From Anaeramoeba flamelloides (lineage: Eukaryota; Metamonada; Anaeramoebidae), in contig JANTQA010000012.1 of NCBI GenBank assembly GCA_027625915.1, forward strand, positions 15,586,501 to 15,650,500: DNA of 64,000 nt, in the 5' to 3' direction. The stretch's first letter is position 1. Each line of letters starts with the position of its first letter. Shown in pieces: positions 11,791 through 23,361 of the stretch. The translations under genes were made by a program, and so were the position numbers. Under the pieces are notes generated by a model. The model did not search any database, was not told where the DNA came from, and worked only from the letters and a program-made list of their open reading frames with translations.

Positions 11791-12900
11791 TTAATAGAAT
11801 CACAGAAACCTGGAAACCAATTAAAAAAAGAAACCAATTATCTTCAAATAATAATTTATTATATTATTATGGGTATATTATTAAATTTCAAAACTGCTTA
11901 AACTGAATTTTTCCATATTTTTGAAGAGTTTCTTGATTATTATTATTGGTATGATTGTTTTTAATGGTTTTTTATAATTGTGGGGAAGAAAAATCAAAAA
12001 AATTATTTTGTGATTTGTAGTATTTTATTTACTTAAATTGTAGAATATTTGAAATCTTGAAATTATCAATACTAAATATTTTGAAAAATTTGTTCGAAAA
12101 TCAATTTTAACACAAAAAGTTAAGTGGAAATTATTTTTTCCCTTAAAACAAGTTGCAAAGGTCTAATTGGTCTCTTAATTATTTTTTTTTTCAAAATCCT
12201 TGCCAAAATTTTCTAACATATTATTTAGATCATCCAAACTACCCAAGCCTACTCTAACAGAATCTAACTGACCATTACAGACCTTAACCAACCAGTAAAG
12301 GATGTTATAAATGCATACAATCAATATATTTCAATGGAATTGACTATTTTGAAAAAAATTAGAATTTGACCAAAATTAATATTTAATCAAAATTTTCAAA
12401 GTAATAATATTCCCTGATTTTTTACTAATAATTAAATCCATTTTCAAAGACATTATATTGTTCTAATTTTTTTAATAATTATTTGTCTTTTACAAGATCT
12501 CTTTTTTTTTTTCCTCATGAACTTTTTTTCAAAAAAAAAAAAAAAAAAATAATAGAAAAAGAAAACGAAAAGTAAAACCAATAAAAAGAAGAAATAAATT
12601 AGCTTAAAAATAATATTCCCTATTATTATCAGTCAGGCCAATAAAGAAAATTAAATTTTTCATTATTATCGATATCGCTTATTTGGTTTTGGAGAATCTA
12701 AAAATAGTCAATTTTTTGAACAAAATTTTCAATAATTGATCAATCAAAGAAAACCCTATCCCTAAAAGATATAATTATTAAAAAAACTTGTATTTTGTTG
12801 AATCCTCCATTTCGTCTTTGATTATTTAATTATTTTTTATTATTAGATCTTACTTTGAATTTTCAGTTTCTATGAACATTCAAATTAAAAGGTATTAGAA
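11765..12900. repeat. Dispersed repeat family R3 (copy 1)
   Basis: The segments 'GTGAAAC' (11764) and 'AGAATCACAGAAACCTGG' (about 11800) and the block at about 12690-12780 (GGTTTTGGAGAATCTAAAAA, TTGATCAATCAAAGAAAA) correspond to the element at 54321-54737. This copy is longer and more diverged. No ORF. Confidence 0.5.
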
Positions 12901-13606
12901 CTTATTTTTCCCCAACTGTATGATTTTTGTTTTTCTCATATTTATTGAATTAAAAAGTCAGAACTTGGGAGGGAGAGTATACAATAAAATGAAACTTGGA
13001 TTTTTAGTCAAACATAGAAAATCGGAGTTTTCTTGATCTAAAATTTTTGAGAAATTCACAAGTTTTGAAATCGATTTATATGTCGATCCAAAGTTTAGAA
13101 ATTCTAATATAAATGGTAAATCGTATTTTCATCAATTTATGTACCATTTCAGTCATTGGTAACTCTGAAAATTTAAAATAAAGACTCTGAAGAATGAGAT
13201 AAATGCAAACAAAATTGTCCTTCATCCCTTTTTTTTTCAAACCCTATTTTATTTCATAATAAAAAAACATAAAACTCATTCTCAAAGGGATTTGAAATGG
13301 GTAAAATAATAGAAAATTTACAAGTAGGTAACTCTAAAACAGTAAAAAAACTTGTACTATTGATAATCTGTTCACCAAACACAAAGACTAAAAAAAAAAA
13401 ATTAAGAGAAAAAAAAAGAAAGTAAAGGTAAGAATTTGATCCACAAAAAAATCTGAAATACATCAACAGTACCAATAATTTTCATAAAACTAATATTTGT
13501 TTGTAAACTAGCTTCAGAAAACATGACTGTTTCGTATAATTTAAATTTATTTTTGCTTTGAAAAGATCAAGGTTTTGATCATTTTTCATCTTTTATATAA
13601 ATTCAA
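12901..13606. other. AT-rich DNA upstream of the 13.6-kb ORF
   Basis: No gene or recognised repeat. The last 60 bp before the ORF contain 'GATCAAGGTTTTGATC', a short inverted repeat, and 'TTATATAAATTC', which may act as a promoter-like stretch; neither is demonstrated. Confidence 0.4.
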
Positions 13607-13813
13607 ATGGATCAAGCATCTAAAACAAGAAGACTTTTAATTTTCTTAATTGCACTCCTCTTTTTTGTTTCAGGACTCCTTATTAGAGAAGACAAAACTA
13701 TAATGAAATTTGCAACAACCTTAAGCAGATCATCTCTTCCTGGTTTTGGCTCAACAACACCAATTGACAAAAACTTGGAAATAGCATACTTTGCGGAGCA
13801 AATAGGGCTTTAA
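13607..13813 (+). CDS. Candidate small single-pass membrane protein (68 aa)
   Basis: ATG-initiated, TAA-terminated ORF of 68 codons. After a short basic N-terminus (MDQASKTRR) there is one strongly hydrophobic stretch at residues 10-26 (LLIFLIALLFFVSGLLI), then a soluble tail with Ser/Pro/Gly and acidic residues. The tail uses varied codons and is clearly less AT-rich than its surroundings, unlike the spurious Phe/Lys/Asn ORFs nearby. I do not recognise a family. Positive residues before the helix predict an N-in signal anchor. An internal 'TTTTTTGTTTCAG' looks like a 3' splice site, so the downstream part could instead be an exon of an unseen gene. Confidence 0.4.
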   Translation: MDQASKTRRLLIFLIALLFFVSGLLIREDKTIMKFATTLSRSSLPGFGSTTPIDKNLEIAYFAEQIGL

Positions 13814-15797
13814 TTTAAAATTTTTGATCGTTTTCAATTGTGGGTGTGCAAGTAAAATCTTTCGACCAAAAATAAAAAAAACTTTTTTTTTTTTTTTTCT
13901 TTTTCAAATCTTTTTATTTCTCCTTAAAAAAGAAAAAAAACGAAAGAAAAAAAAAAAATTCTTCAATAAAGCAACTACGAACAAAACCTAAATTAAAAAG
14001 TTGAAACCAACAACCACCTTTTTGGTTTGTTAGTTTTAAATTTTCATTTTATTTACCTTATTTTTAATTTTTTTTTTACAAGATCCTTTGTTTTCTCTTT
14101 TACTAAAAAAAAAAAAAAAATCGATCTTGACTTTATTAATTTCAGTTAATTTTGAAACACTTTACCACACGTCTTATAACAAAAAAACAAAGCAACTTTT
14201 TATTGTGGATCTTAAAAATTTCTCGTTACAAACAAATTTTTTTTTTCCTCAACTCAAAATCAACGAGTCAAAATTCTAAATCTCACTTTTTTCGAAAATT
14301 AGTTTCTTTTTGAAGCAAACAAATAGATAGACTCTAGTGATGTTTTTGAAATTGGTAATTCATTAAATAATTAGTTAATTTTGGTATTATGCTTTTTTTA
14401 TTTTGGCATTTTGCGAGAAGACAGTCTTTTTTTTTTAACGACAGAAAAAGAAAATACTGTTTATTGAAATATAAATGGAACAAAATTTTCTTTTGGCTTT
14501 CCAAATAAAAAGTTCCCAAAGTCAAGTCTAATTTAGATTATTGAATTCAGTAAAAAAGATATATTATTATTTCCCTTTTAGAATTGTGAAATTTGATGAT
14601 TGATATTACTAGTTTTTGAATAATAAATAGGAAAAAAATTTTACTTCCTTTTTCTCTTTTCAAAAATAAGATATTTCTAAGAAGTAAATTATAATTTGTG
14701 TGATATCTTTCTTTGGTTAGTCTTTTTTATGTTATATATTAGTAAATGTTCTGTCAAACAAGTTTCCTTAAAATGAAATGGAAGAATTTTGAATTAAAAA
14801 ATGTGAAAATGAAGTGAAATGTTCTTTCGATTTATTCTTGAAATAACAGTATTTTTTTTTTCTTCTTTTGAAAAGTTATATTTGATAAAAAAAAAATGTT
14901 TAAAACCCCAAATTAACTTTTAGAAAAATGTGATGTTGCAATTATTTACAAAATTAATATACATACTTAAAAAAAATCATATTGTAAACAATTATAATTT
15001 TTTAAAGAATTTGAGAAACTTTGAACGATATGTTCCTTGAAAGTGGCCCAAAAATTTTTTAAAATTTTTTTTTTTTTTGAAATTTAAGGTTTGTTCAGAT
15101 AATTTATTTATTTTATGAATCTCAACTCTAATTTGAAGTTTATTATTTTTGCTATTATTTCTGAATAATTGTAGTTTGGTTGATTCTTATAAAATAAGTG
15201 AATTTTTCATTTTTGGCTGGGTCACTTTGAGTTAATTGGAGTTTATTTTTCAAAATTTTGACTTACTTTAAAATGTTAATGGAAGTTTTTTTGAGGGTTT
15301 ATTTCTATATCCTTATCAAAAAAAAATTTTTAAATTTTTGGATCAAAATCATTTATTCTAATTTTGCAAATCTTAGTTTTGTTTTTCAAATTTTTGGTTT
15401 TATTTTTTTTTTTCTTTTTCATTTTTTTTTTAAATTCTTTTTTTGTACAAAATTTTCTTTTTCATTTTTTTCTGATACTTTTTTTTTTACCAAAGGTCAA
15501 TAGAAAAAAAAAAAAGATCTTAGAAAATACAAATAATCACTAAGAAAATTGAAACTATGTAATGCCTTTTGAAATGAATTTAATTATTCGTAAAAAATCT
15601 TGTTGTTAACTTTTTTTCAGTGAAAGTTCAGTAATAAAAATCGGTGATGCCCATTTCTAAAAATTGTGACTTACTAATTTTTAGTTTTGGGTTTGATTGT
15701 TTTTAATTTTTAAAATATCAGGGTTTTTATATATTTAGAATGATTTAAAAGTGAATTTCAAATCATATTTAATTATTTGTTTTTCTTGAAAATAAAA

Positions 15798-15841
<44 letters not shown>

Positions 15842-16179
15842 TAATTTATTATTTAAACCAGTTACTATTTTTGAAATAGTCTTTATTTATTTATTTTTTT
15901 TATTAATTTATTTTTTTATTCTTTAAATTTGCTTAAAAACTGTAATGAATCAGATATAAATATTTTTATAAATATTTTGAAAGGATATTTAAATAATTGA
16001 TTTTCTAAATAAAAGTGCACAATAACAAAATTTTAAATAATTAATATTAATATCAAAAAAATGATAATTTTGAAAAAAGTATTTTTTTCCAAAAATATTC
16101 TAATGTACATTTATATATATATATATATATACCAAAAATATATTACAAAAAAATAATTAGAGAGAAGACAATTGAAATA
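13814..16179. other. Intergenic DNA with no recognised gene
   Basis: Short open frames here (14088-14279, 14334-14525, 15258-15503) are Phe/Lys/Leu/Asn-rich and have no protein-like composition. The stretch contains the TA microsatellites listed separately. Nothing else supported. Confidence 0.5.
15801..15839. repeat. (TA)n microsatellite
   Basis: About 19 uninterrupted TA units. A second, shorter tract lies at 16112-16130. Confidence 0.95.
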
Positions 16180-16374
16180 ATGCCGAAACAATTTAAAACT
16201 AAAAGAAGGGCTAAAGTAGGTAAAAAAAATTTAATCAATTTTGATGATTTGAAATTTTTATTTTCATTTTTATCAACCAACCACCCTTTTTTTTAGAAAT
16301 AAATCTTTTTAAATTGGTACTAAGAGTTACTACGGAAAGTGAAAAATCTTTAAACTTAAATGCTAAAATACTCT
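16180..16374 (+). CDS. Candidate tiny two-exon gene (about 39 aa)
   Basis: Exon 1 (16180-16219) starts ATG after a purine-rich leader and reads MPKQFKTKRRAKV plus one base. It ends at a plausible donor (G|GTAAAA). A pyrimidine-rich tract ending 'CCTTTTTTTTAG' at 16296 gives an acceptor 77 bp downstream. Exon 2 (16297-16374) keeps frame and reads 'EINLFKLVLRVTTESEKSLN' and then LNAKIL before TGA. 'AATAAA' follows at about 16403. The basic start followed by a beta-strand-like segment recalls a small ribosomal or SRP-type protein, but I cannot assign a family; it is too short to exclude chance. Confidence 0.3.
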
Positions 16375-18353
16375 GAAACACAACTGTACAATTAGCTTGA
16401 TAATAAAAAAAAAAGTATTAAAAGCTGAATAAAATAAAATAAAATTGAGTTCAAAAATATTTAAAATAAATCACTACAACTTAACAATTATCTCAGAAAT
16501 CAACCTTAATGATCAATAATCAAAGAAAAACTAAATTAAATATTGATAAAATAATAATTTTAGGACTTCTTAATTAAAAAGGTGTCATTTTCCATTTTAT
16601 TATATTTTGTTGGAATACTTGATAATAATCACTCCTTAACCTACTTTTTTTTAGTTTTTTTTTTTTTCAATTTTTTACTTCTCATTTCCACCCTAAAAAT
16701 AATTGTATATTGCCTTTTTTATATATAATCATGCAATTGATGATTTTAAACTAATTTTTTTTAAGTAATTTAAGTAAAACCTAATCTAGAGTTTAATATT
16801 CACCACTTCAATAATAAAAATAAATATAAGTTTCAAATGAGTGATTATCACTGAAAGAAGTTTCTAAACCCTCTTTCTTTGTTCAATCAATAGGGTTATA
16901 AAACAACCATAAATAATATTAAATTATATTCAATCATATTTACACCAAAAGTTAATAATTTTTTGTAAATTGAAGAAACTTAAACTTTTGAAAATATAAA
17001 AAATTCAAAGTATAATTTTAGGTTTTAAATTTAGGATTTTTAAAGTAAGAATATTTTTAAACAGTTTTTTGTTAATTAAATTTCTAAATATTGTGAACCC
17101 CTTTTCATGAGATTTAATTTTTTTTGTGAGTAGATTTTGTAATTTCTTTTTATTTGTTTCTCTGGATATTTTTTTCAGAATTGGATTTTAAAAATTAACA
17201 AATATTTAATTTTATTATATTTTTTGATTTTTTTCAAAGATCCTTTTTTTTTTTTTTATTTTGATTATTTGAATTTTTAAAATAAAAAGAAATCTAATTT
17301 CACAATACTGTTTTTAGTGACAAACCACCTCTTATGTAAGGACCATTTTCAAAATAAGTAACTAAACCGGTAAAGAAAAATACTTTTTTTAAATTATAAA
17401 TAACCGATAAGATTAATTAAAAAGTTCAAAACTTTTTTAAAGATATTTTAAATATTTCAAATATTTTGAAGAGAACTTAAAATTTTTGAGAGTTAATTTC
17501 TCAGCGATCTGGATTTTGGTTTCAAAAATCAAATAAAATTGTTGTAATGTTATTAAAAGAATTAGTAAAAGTTTGAAAAATATAAAGAATTCCGCTCAAA
17601 TTTTGACTTTTTGAGGGTATTTATACCTCGGTTTAATATCTTTGATCAATTTTTTTATTTGTTATTTTAATAACATCTTTGTGTTAATTGTAATTTAACA
17701 ATAATTAAGCACTAAAAAATAAAAAGATATTATCTACTTTGTATATCTAAAACTTTAATTAATTAAAAAATAATTTTCAAAACTTATATATTGCATCTAT
17801 TTGAAAAAAGTTTTGAAGTAAAGTTTTTAACAAGTGAATACCTAAAATGATTAAAAGAAGTGAGTTGGGCAGTGAAAAAATATTTACAACACTTTTAATA
17901 GTTACATTTTTTCAAATGAAAGTTTTAAATCTTTAACTTTTAATTTAAAATTCTGTATATTTTTCCCTAATTATTAAATAACAAGTTTTTTTTTGGAAAA
18001 TAAAAGAGAAAGTGCCAATGACTTTTCTAAGGTTCTACAGTAATTTTTCCTTAAAATTGACCACTTTCCATTCTCTTTCGAAAGACAATAAAAGGTAAAT
18101 CTTAATTGTCCAAAACCAAAAAACACACATAGATCCAATTTAATAAGAAATTTAAATTCAATGAATTGAAATATATCATTTTAAAATAACTCTTCTAAGA
18201 ATAAAGTAGATTCTATTTCACTCATACAAACAAATCCTTCTTTTTGAATTAATATCAAAAAACCACAGAAGAATTTTTTGAAAATACATTTAAATTCAAT
18301 AAGATTCAATTCATTTTTTTCAAAAAAATCGTTTTCAAGAGTTGTCTTCTTTA
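16375..18353. other. Intergenic DNA upstream of HAT1
   Basis: AT-rich with no gene recognised. The 18181-18378 region has an open frame on the - strand that overlaps the HAT1 start; it has no recognised homology and is not called. The 170 bp before HAT1 would hold its promoter. Confidence 0.5.
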
Positions 18354-19583
18354 ATGAATAATTTTCGTCAACCACCACTATTTTTAAACCATTTACCAGG
18401 GTGCGTTCAACTCATTTTCCCACCAAATGAAAAACCGATCACACCAAAATATACACATCAATTTTTTGGACCAACATCAACAATATTTGGTTACACTCAA
18501 CTCCGAATCATTTTAAGATACACACCAAGTCTTAAACATTGTTTCTATAAACTAACTGCAGAGTCAATGTTACCATTCACCGATCAAACAGACCATTCCA
18601 GAGCAAATCTCAAAAAAATGTTAAAGCAATACTTTGCACCAAATTCGTTTTTAACAACAGAAAAATCATACAACAGCAAAGAAATTAATGAAATGACAAA
18701 CCCAATTTTTAAAGCGCCTGGCAAAATTCTTGAACAGTTTACAGATTTGAAGGATAGGAAGTTTATTATTTCCCATTCGAGATTAAAGGATCTTAATACA
18801 CAAAGTTATTTTAAAAAAATTCAACATGTCTCCTTATGGTTCGTTGATGGGATTTCTTTAATTAATGTCGAAGATCCAAATTGGCATGTATTTTTTTTGT
18901 TTGAAAAAGTAACTGCTAACATTGAACCAAACGTAAGTAATGACAAACAAAATGTAAATAATGAAAAAGAAAAAGAAAAAGAAAAAGAAAAAGAAATCCA
19001 AATGGAAATAGAACAAGAACAAGAAAAAGAACAAAAAAAAGAATATTTAGTTTTAGCTGGGTTTGTAACTGTATATCGATTTTCATTAAGTAGTGAAGAA
19101 CAAAAAATGAGAATTAGCCATTTCTTGCTTTTACCACACTACGACGATTCTTCTTTAAAATTGAAATTGTTAAGGACACTAAATAAATATATTTTGACAA
19201 AACCTAAAGTAATCGAATTTAACGCGGAAGATCCGTTAATGGATTTACAATTACTCCGGAATGCAATTGATGCATCTAGAGTCATTCACTATCAAACGAA
19301 AAAATCCCGTGAACCAACAAAAGAAGATTTATTAGAAATTAGAAAATTATACAAAATGAACCTTCGACAAACTCGGATTGCACTCGAGATCTTTTATTTA
19401 TTAATCTCTGGAACAGAAAATGAAAATGGTTCTCAAAAAATTGAAATTGCAAGAAAATTGATGAAAAATAGACTAAACCAAGAATTTGATGAAAAAATGA
19501 TCCTAAATATGAACAATCGAATTAAATTTGAAGAAAAGAATCATTTACAAGCAATTGAATTAATAAAATCATGGAAAAATTAA
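18354..19583 (+). CDS. HAT1: Histone acetyltransferase HAT1 (type B), atypical acetyl-CoA loop
   Basis: HAT1 acetylates newly made histone H4 before chromatin assembly. The 409-residue single-exon protein has the HAT1 N-terminal signature (PKYTHQFFGPTSTIFGYTQL, residues 31-50), the 'WFVDGISLINVEDPNWHVFF' region with 'LFEK' (Glu184), then the GNAT core 'LVLAGFVTVYRFSL' and 'AEDP' (Glu292, Asp293). These acidic residues match the general-base candidates of yeast and human HAT1. The acetyl-CoA loop differs: where the family has Q-x-x-G-x-G (human 'PFQGQGHGAQLL'), this protein has 'HYDDSSLKLKLL' (262-273), same length but without glycines. A Glu/Lys/Gln-rich insert (about 195-236) splits the core. 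The start is the ATG at 18354; four open codons precede it. Activity is uncertain. Confidence 0.9.
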   Translation: MNNFRQPPLFLNHLPGCVQLIFPPNEKPITPKYTHQFFGPTSTIFGYTQLRIILRYTPSLKHCFYKLTAESMLPFTDQTDHSRANLKKMLKQYFAPNSFLTTEKSYNSKEINEMTNPIFKAPGKILEQFTDLKDRKFIISHSRLKDLNTQSYFKKIQHVSLWFVDGISLINVEDPNWHVFFLFEKVTANIEPNVSNDKQNVNNEKEKEKEKEKEIQMEIEQEQEKEQKKEYLVLAGFVTVYRFSLSSEEQKMRISHFLLLPHYDDSSLKLKLLRTLNKYILTKPKVIEFNAEDPLMDLQLLRNAIDASRVIHYQTKKSREPTKEDLLEIRKLYKMNLRQTRIALEIFYLLISGTENENGSQKIEIARKLMKNRLNQEFDEKMILNMNNRIKFEEKNHLQAIELIKSWKN

Positions 19584-20492
19584 AAATACTGATAAATTCA
19601 AAACAATGTAATAAAATTTTTTGGTTCAATTCCGCCTTTGTAAATTTTTTAACTCAGTTTTGAATTGAGATTTTTTTTGGTTTTAATGTAAAGAAACGCG
19701 ATATCATTAGTTGACTTTTATAATTATCTTCAATCTGAAAGTTTTTTTCAAAGGACAGTGACTAATTGAAAGAAATGAGATTTGTTCCTGAAATTTTATT
19801 CCTTTTTTTGAATTTTTCGGTATGTAAAATAAGAATTAATATCTTTTTTTTTAAAAATCAATTTTTAGTTAAAATATAAAATTATTATTTTTATTAATAC
19901 TATTTTTGTTTTTTTCGAATCTAATCAATCTATTATTTTTATTTCTTTTCTTTCTTTTTCTTTTTTTTCTTTTCTATTCTCTTTTATTTTATAATAGGTA
20001 ACTATTATTTACCTAACCAAAAAATAAACTCCTTTACTAAAATATTTTTTGATCTAAATATATATATATAAATTAGGAGTATTTTGGCAAAAATAATTTT
20101 TTCCTTGGTAATTATTATTTTTTTGATATTATTATTATTTGAAAAATTATTTTTTGAAAACCTCCTTTTAACAAAATCAATTTTTTAGGTATTCTTTCTG
20201 AAATAATTTCAAAATATTTAATATTTATCTTGATAATGAATTAAACATTTAAAGAATACCAAATCATTTTTTTTTTTAAAAATTAATAATTCGTAAAACT
20301 TTTCATTGTAGAGTTATTTTGTCTATAGTTCTTACTTATTATTTTAAAAATCTAAATTAGATAATTCCCATTTATTAATTTGAAATTAGAAATAGGTTTA
20401 TTGAAATAATTTTTAAATCCCTATAAAAAAAAATTCAATTTTAAACCCAATTCACTACAAAAAAAATTTTTGATATATTCATTAATACAACC
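19584..20492. other. HAT1 3' flank
   Basis: AT-rich intergenic sequence with no gene recognised. Confidence 0.5.
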
Positions 20493-20682
20493 AGTTCCAG
20501 TATTTAGGCACAAACTTTCAACTAAATTCAAGGCTTAAAAAATTCACAAATTAACGGACTTTTTTTGGAATTTTTTTTCACAAATTATTTTACATAAATC
20601 AGGATTTTGTGCATCAATTTGATATTTTTTTTATTTGATTAATTTTTGTTGAAATTTTTTCATTTAAAAGCGAAACCTTCTG
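20493..20682. mobile_element. MITE family C (degenerate copy)
   Basis: 'TTTAGGCACAAACTTTCAAC' at about 20508 and 'CACAAATTA' further in match the MITE at 57006-57202, and 'TTTAAAAGCGAAACC' near 20673 corresponds to its right end. The inverted ends are eroded. Confidence 0.5.
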
Positions 20683-20699
20683 TAATATATTTTCCAGTA

Positions 20700-21180
20700 A
20701 TATGAGTCGAGTTATAATGAGTGAATAACATGTGTTTTAAATCGTTTGAATGGATATCAGATCACCTTTATTTTCGAAATTTCCAAAATTGTAATCATTT
20801 TTTCACATTTTTCTAATTTTGGTTTTTTTTTTCGATTTTTTTTTTAAAATGTAATTCATTTTCAAATTATTTTTTTTTGCAAGATCTATCTTTAATAATT
20901 AGAAAAATATTATTCAAATGTTATTAAAACAGTAAAAATGATTGTCGAAAAATTATATTGATTTCTATTGGAATTTTATATTGATCTACAATTTAAGATC
21001 AAAATGAACTTTCTTTTTTTTTTTCTCAATAGTGTACCAAGGAATTTGGATTTTCTATTTTTTCAGAAAATTTAGTGATTGATTAGATTTACTTCATATC
21101 AATGTAAACAATTCTCTGATGTGTATTATTCAACTTATATTTTTAATATTCTTCATTGTTCAATTATATAAAAATAATTG
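20700..21180 (+). repeat. Dispersed repeat family R1 (copy 1)
   Basis: Shares landmarks in order with 31820-32290, 45275-45690 (inverted) and 60420-60700: 'TTGAATGGATAT', a T-rich stretch with 'TTTTTCACATTTTT', then 'CATATTGATTTCTATTGG' or close variants, then 'GATCAAAATGAAC'. No ORF or terminal repeat was seen. Non-autonomous and of unknown class. Confidence 0.65.
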
Positions 21181-23361
21181 ATCTTGAATTTTTTTTTGGG
21201 GAACTTTAAAAAACTAAGTTCATTTTCAATAGTTTTTTTCTCGATCACTGAACCATATAACACGAATATGATTTACTTTATCTTATAAAATACTTTAATC
21301 AGAGATTCTATAATTCTTTAAAATTAAAAAAAAAATGTATAAAATATTTAAAAATATACTGGAGTAAAAATATTCATTTAAAACCGAAAAAACTACATTC
21401 AAATATAATCTGTACTTTTTTTCGTTCTAGCCCCAACTCAACACATAATTTGCTATTTTAATGTATATATACGGTCAAATCAATTTTGAATGAAAAACCC
21501 ATGATTTTTTTAATTATGTTTTAAATTATTAAATGATATTAATAAAATAGTATTGGATTTCCCCCTTTTTTATCTCAAATTTGATGTTTTTTTATCTCAA
21601 AAATTTTCTCGATTTTTAGATAAAAATTTCAAAAATAATTTATTTTTAGATTTTTTTTTTAAAAGCAGAGAGTTAAGAAATAAAGATCGTATTTATTTAC
21701 GGTTTATTCAATGATTTTTTGATAATTTAATGTGCATGCTTTTTATAAAATAATAAGATGCATTTTTATTAAAAAAAGTCTCAAACAAATAAAGATATGT
21801 TATGACAAAAAGATTAAAAAACAATTTAACAATGATCTATATGAATTATTCACCCAAAGAAATAAAATTAATTTTCACTATATATTCAGCGATGATGAAA
21901 ACAATATTTTTATTTAAACAAAGCATTTATTACACTTTTGAGAAAAAAAATTGATTTAATAAATCTGCAACAAGTGGTCAAGTTTAGAACAAACTAATAC
22001 TGTTTTTTTACACTTCTAAGAAATAAAATTCTAATAAAACTTAATAACACACAAAAAAATCTCGAATTAATACAAAAAATTCCGTTTCTAACAATATAAT
22101 TTGTGTAAAAATAATACCAAAAAAAGTATCTTAATTTATGATTGTTTTATGTGACTTAAATTCAGTTGAAAGTTTGTACCTTAAATTTCTTGAACCTTTG
22201 CGTATTAAAAGTGGAATTGACGGAAAACAATAACAACTCAAATACAATCAATTTTACAACCAAACAATTATCAATTCAAAAATTCATAAAAAAAGTTTAA
22301 CATCTATAAAATTAGATTATATTAAAAAAAAAAACAGCAAAATCTTATAAAAAAAAACATTAAGGTATGTTATCCTTGGGATCTAGGACATTTATAAATA
22401 TTAAAAGTGTTATAAAATTTGAAGGAAACTGATAAAAAAATTAATAACCTAATCTAAAACAGATTTTTAAAAAATGAATAAATTTTACAACATTGCTCCA
22501 AGTTATAAAATGAGTTAAAAAATATATAACATGCTACATTGGTATTAAATAAGATAAAATAAGTTATATAATGAGTTAGAAATTCAGGACATTGAAAAAT
22601 AATAATAAAAAAAAAGAAAATATATAATACATCCTGTTAATAATTTTACACATACGGAAACCTAAATAAAAAAACATTTTAAATAGTAAAATTATCCTTA
22701 AAAAACAGTTTTTTTAAACAAATTGTAATTAAATATTATCAATTTTTATTTCTTATAAACTTTTTAACAAATAAGTTAATTATTTTTAAATTTTTATTAT
22801 TTTTAAATATTTCAAATTGTTAACATGTTATAAAAGTGTTCTGGTTAGTTTTTTTCTTAAAAAATCACAATATAAATAAGAATTTAGTTATAAAGATATT
22901 ATTGGTTCCTTTTTTTTAAATTATTTTTTTATAAGAGTAAGGGGATTCGAATAATAATTCGGAAAAAGTTAATAATTAATTTACCTGATTGTTTCCTTCC
23001 TATTTTAAATTACTCAGAAATATAGTATAATAAGTTATCTTAATGTATATGCTTGGCACTTTTTTATGGTATTTTATGTACTACCACCTAATTCTAAATT
23101 AAAGAAACATTGGGGAATAGAAAAAAAAAAGATTATCCGATGAAATATAGTAACATTTATAAGGCAAATCACTATAATTTATCTTGTTTTATTGGCTTAC
23201 TTTTACAATTTTTAGTTTATTAACTTGTTAATTAAATCATAGACTATATTTTAGCCAACTGATTGATGTATTTTTTTTCCAATCCCAAGATCAAACAAAG
23301 TCCTTAAAACCAAAATTTTTTATTTTTTTTCAAATTTGGTTTTGTAATCATTTCCCAAACC
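21181..23361. other. Intergenic DNA upstream of the RasGEF gene
   Basis: No gene seen. From about 22390 to 22830 the sequence repeats 'AGTTATAAAATGAGTTA' and 'TTATAACATG'-type motifs, also abundant in the MITE at 45825-46073, so a decayed relative may be present. A T-rich stretch with 'AAACC' precedes the RasGEF ATG. Confidence 0.4.

Noticed and set aside
18181-18378. Minus-strand 65-codon ORF at the HAT1 5' end
   Set aside because: Overlaps the HAT1 start and promoter, with no recognised family; probably chance.
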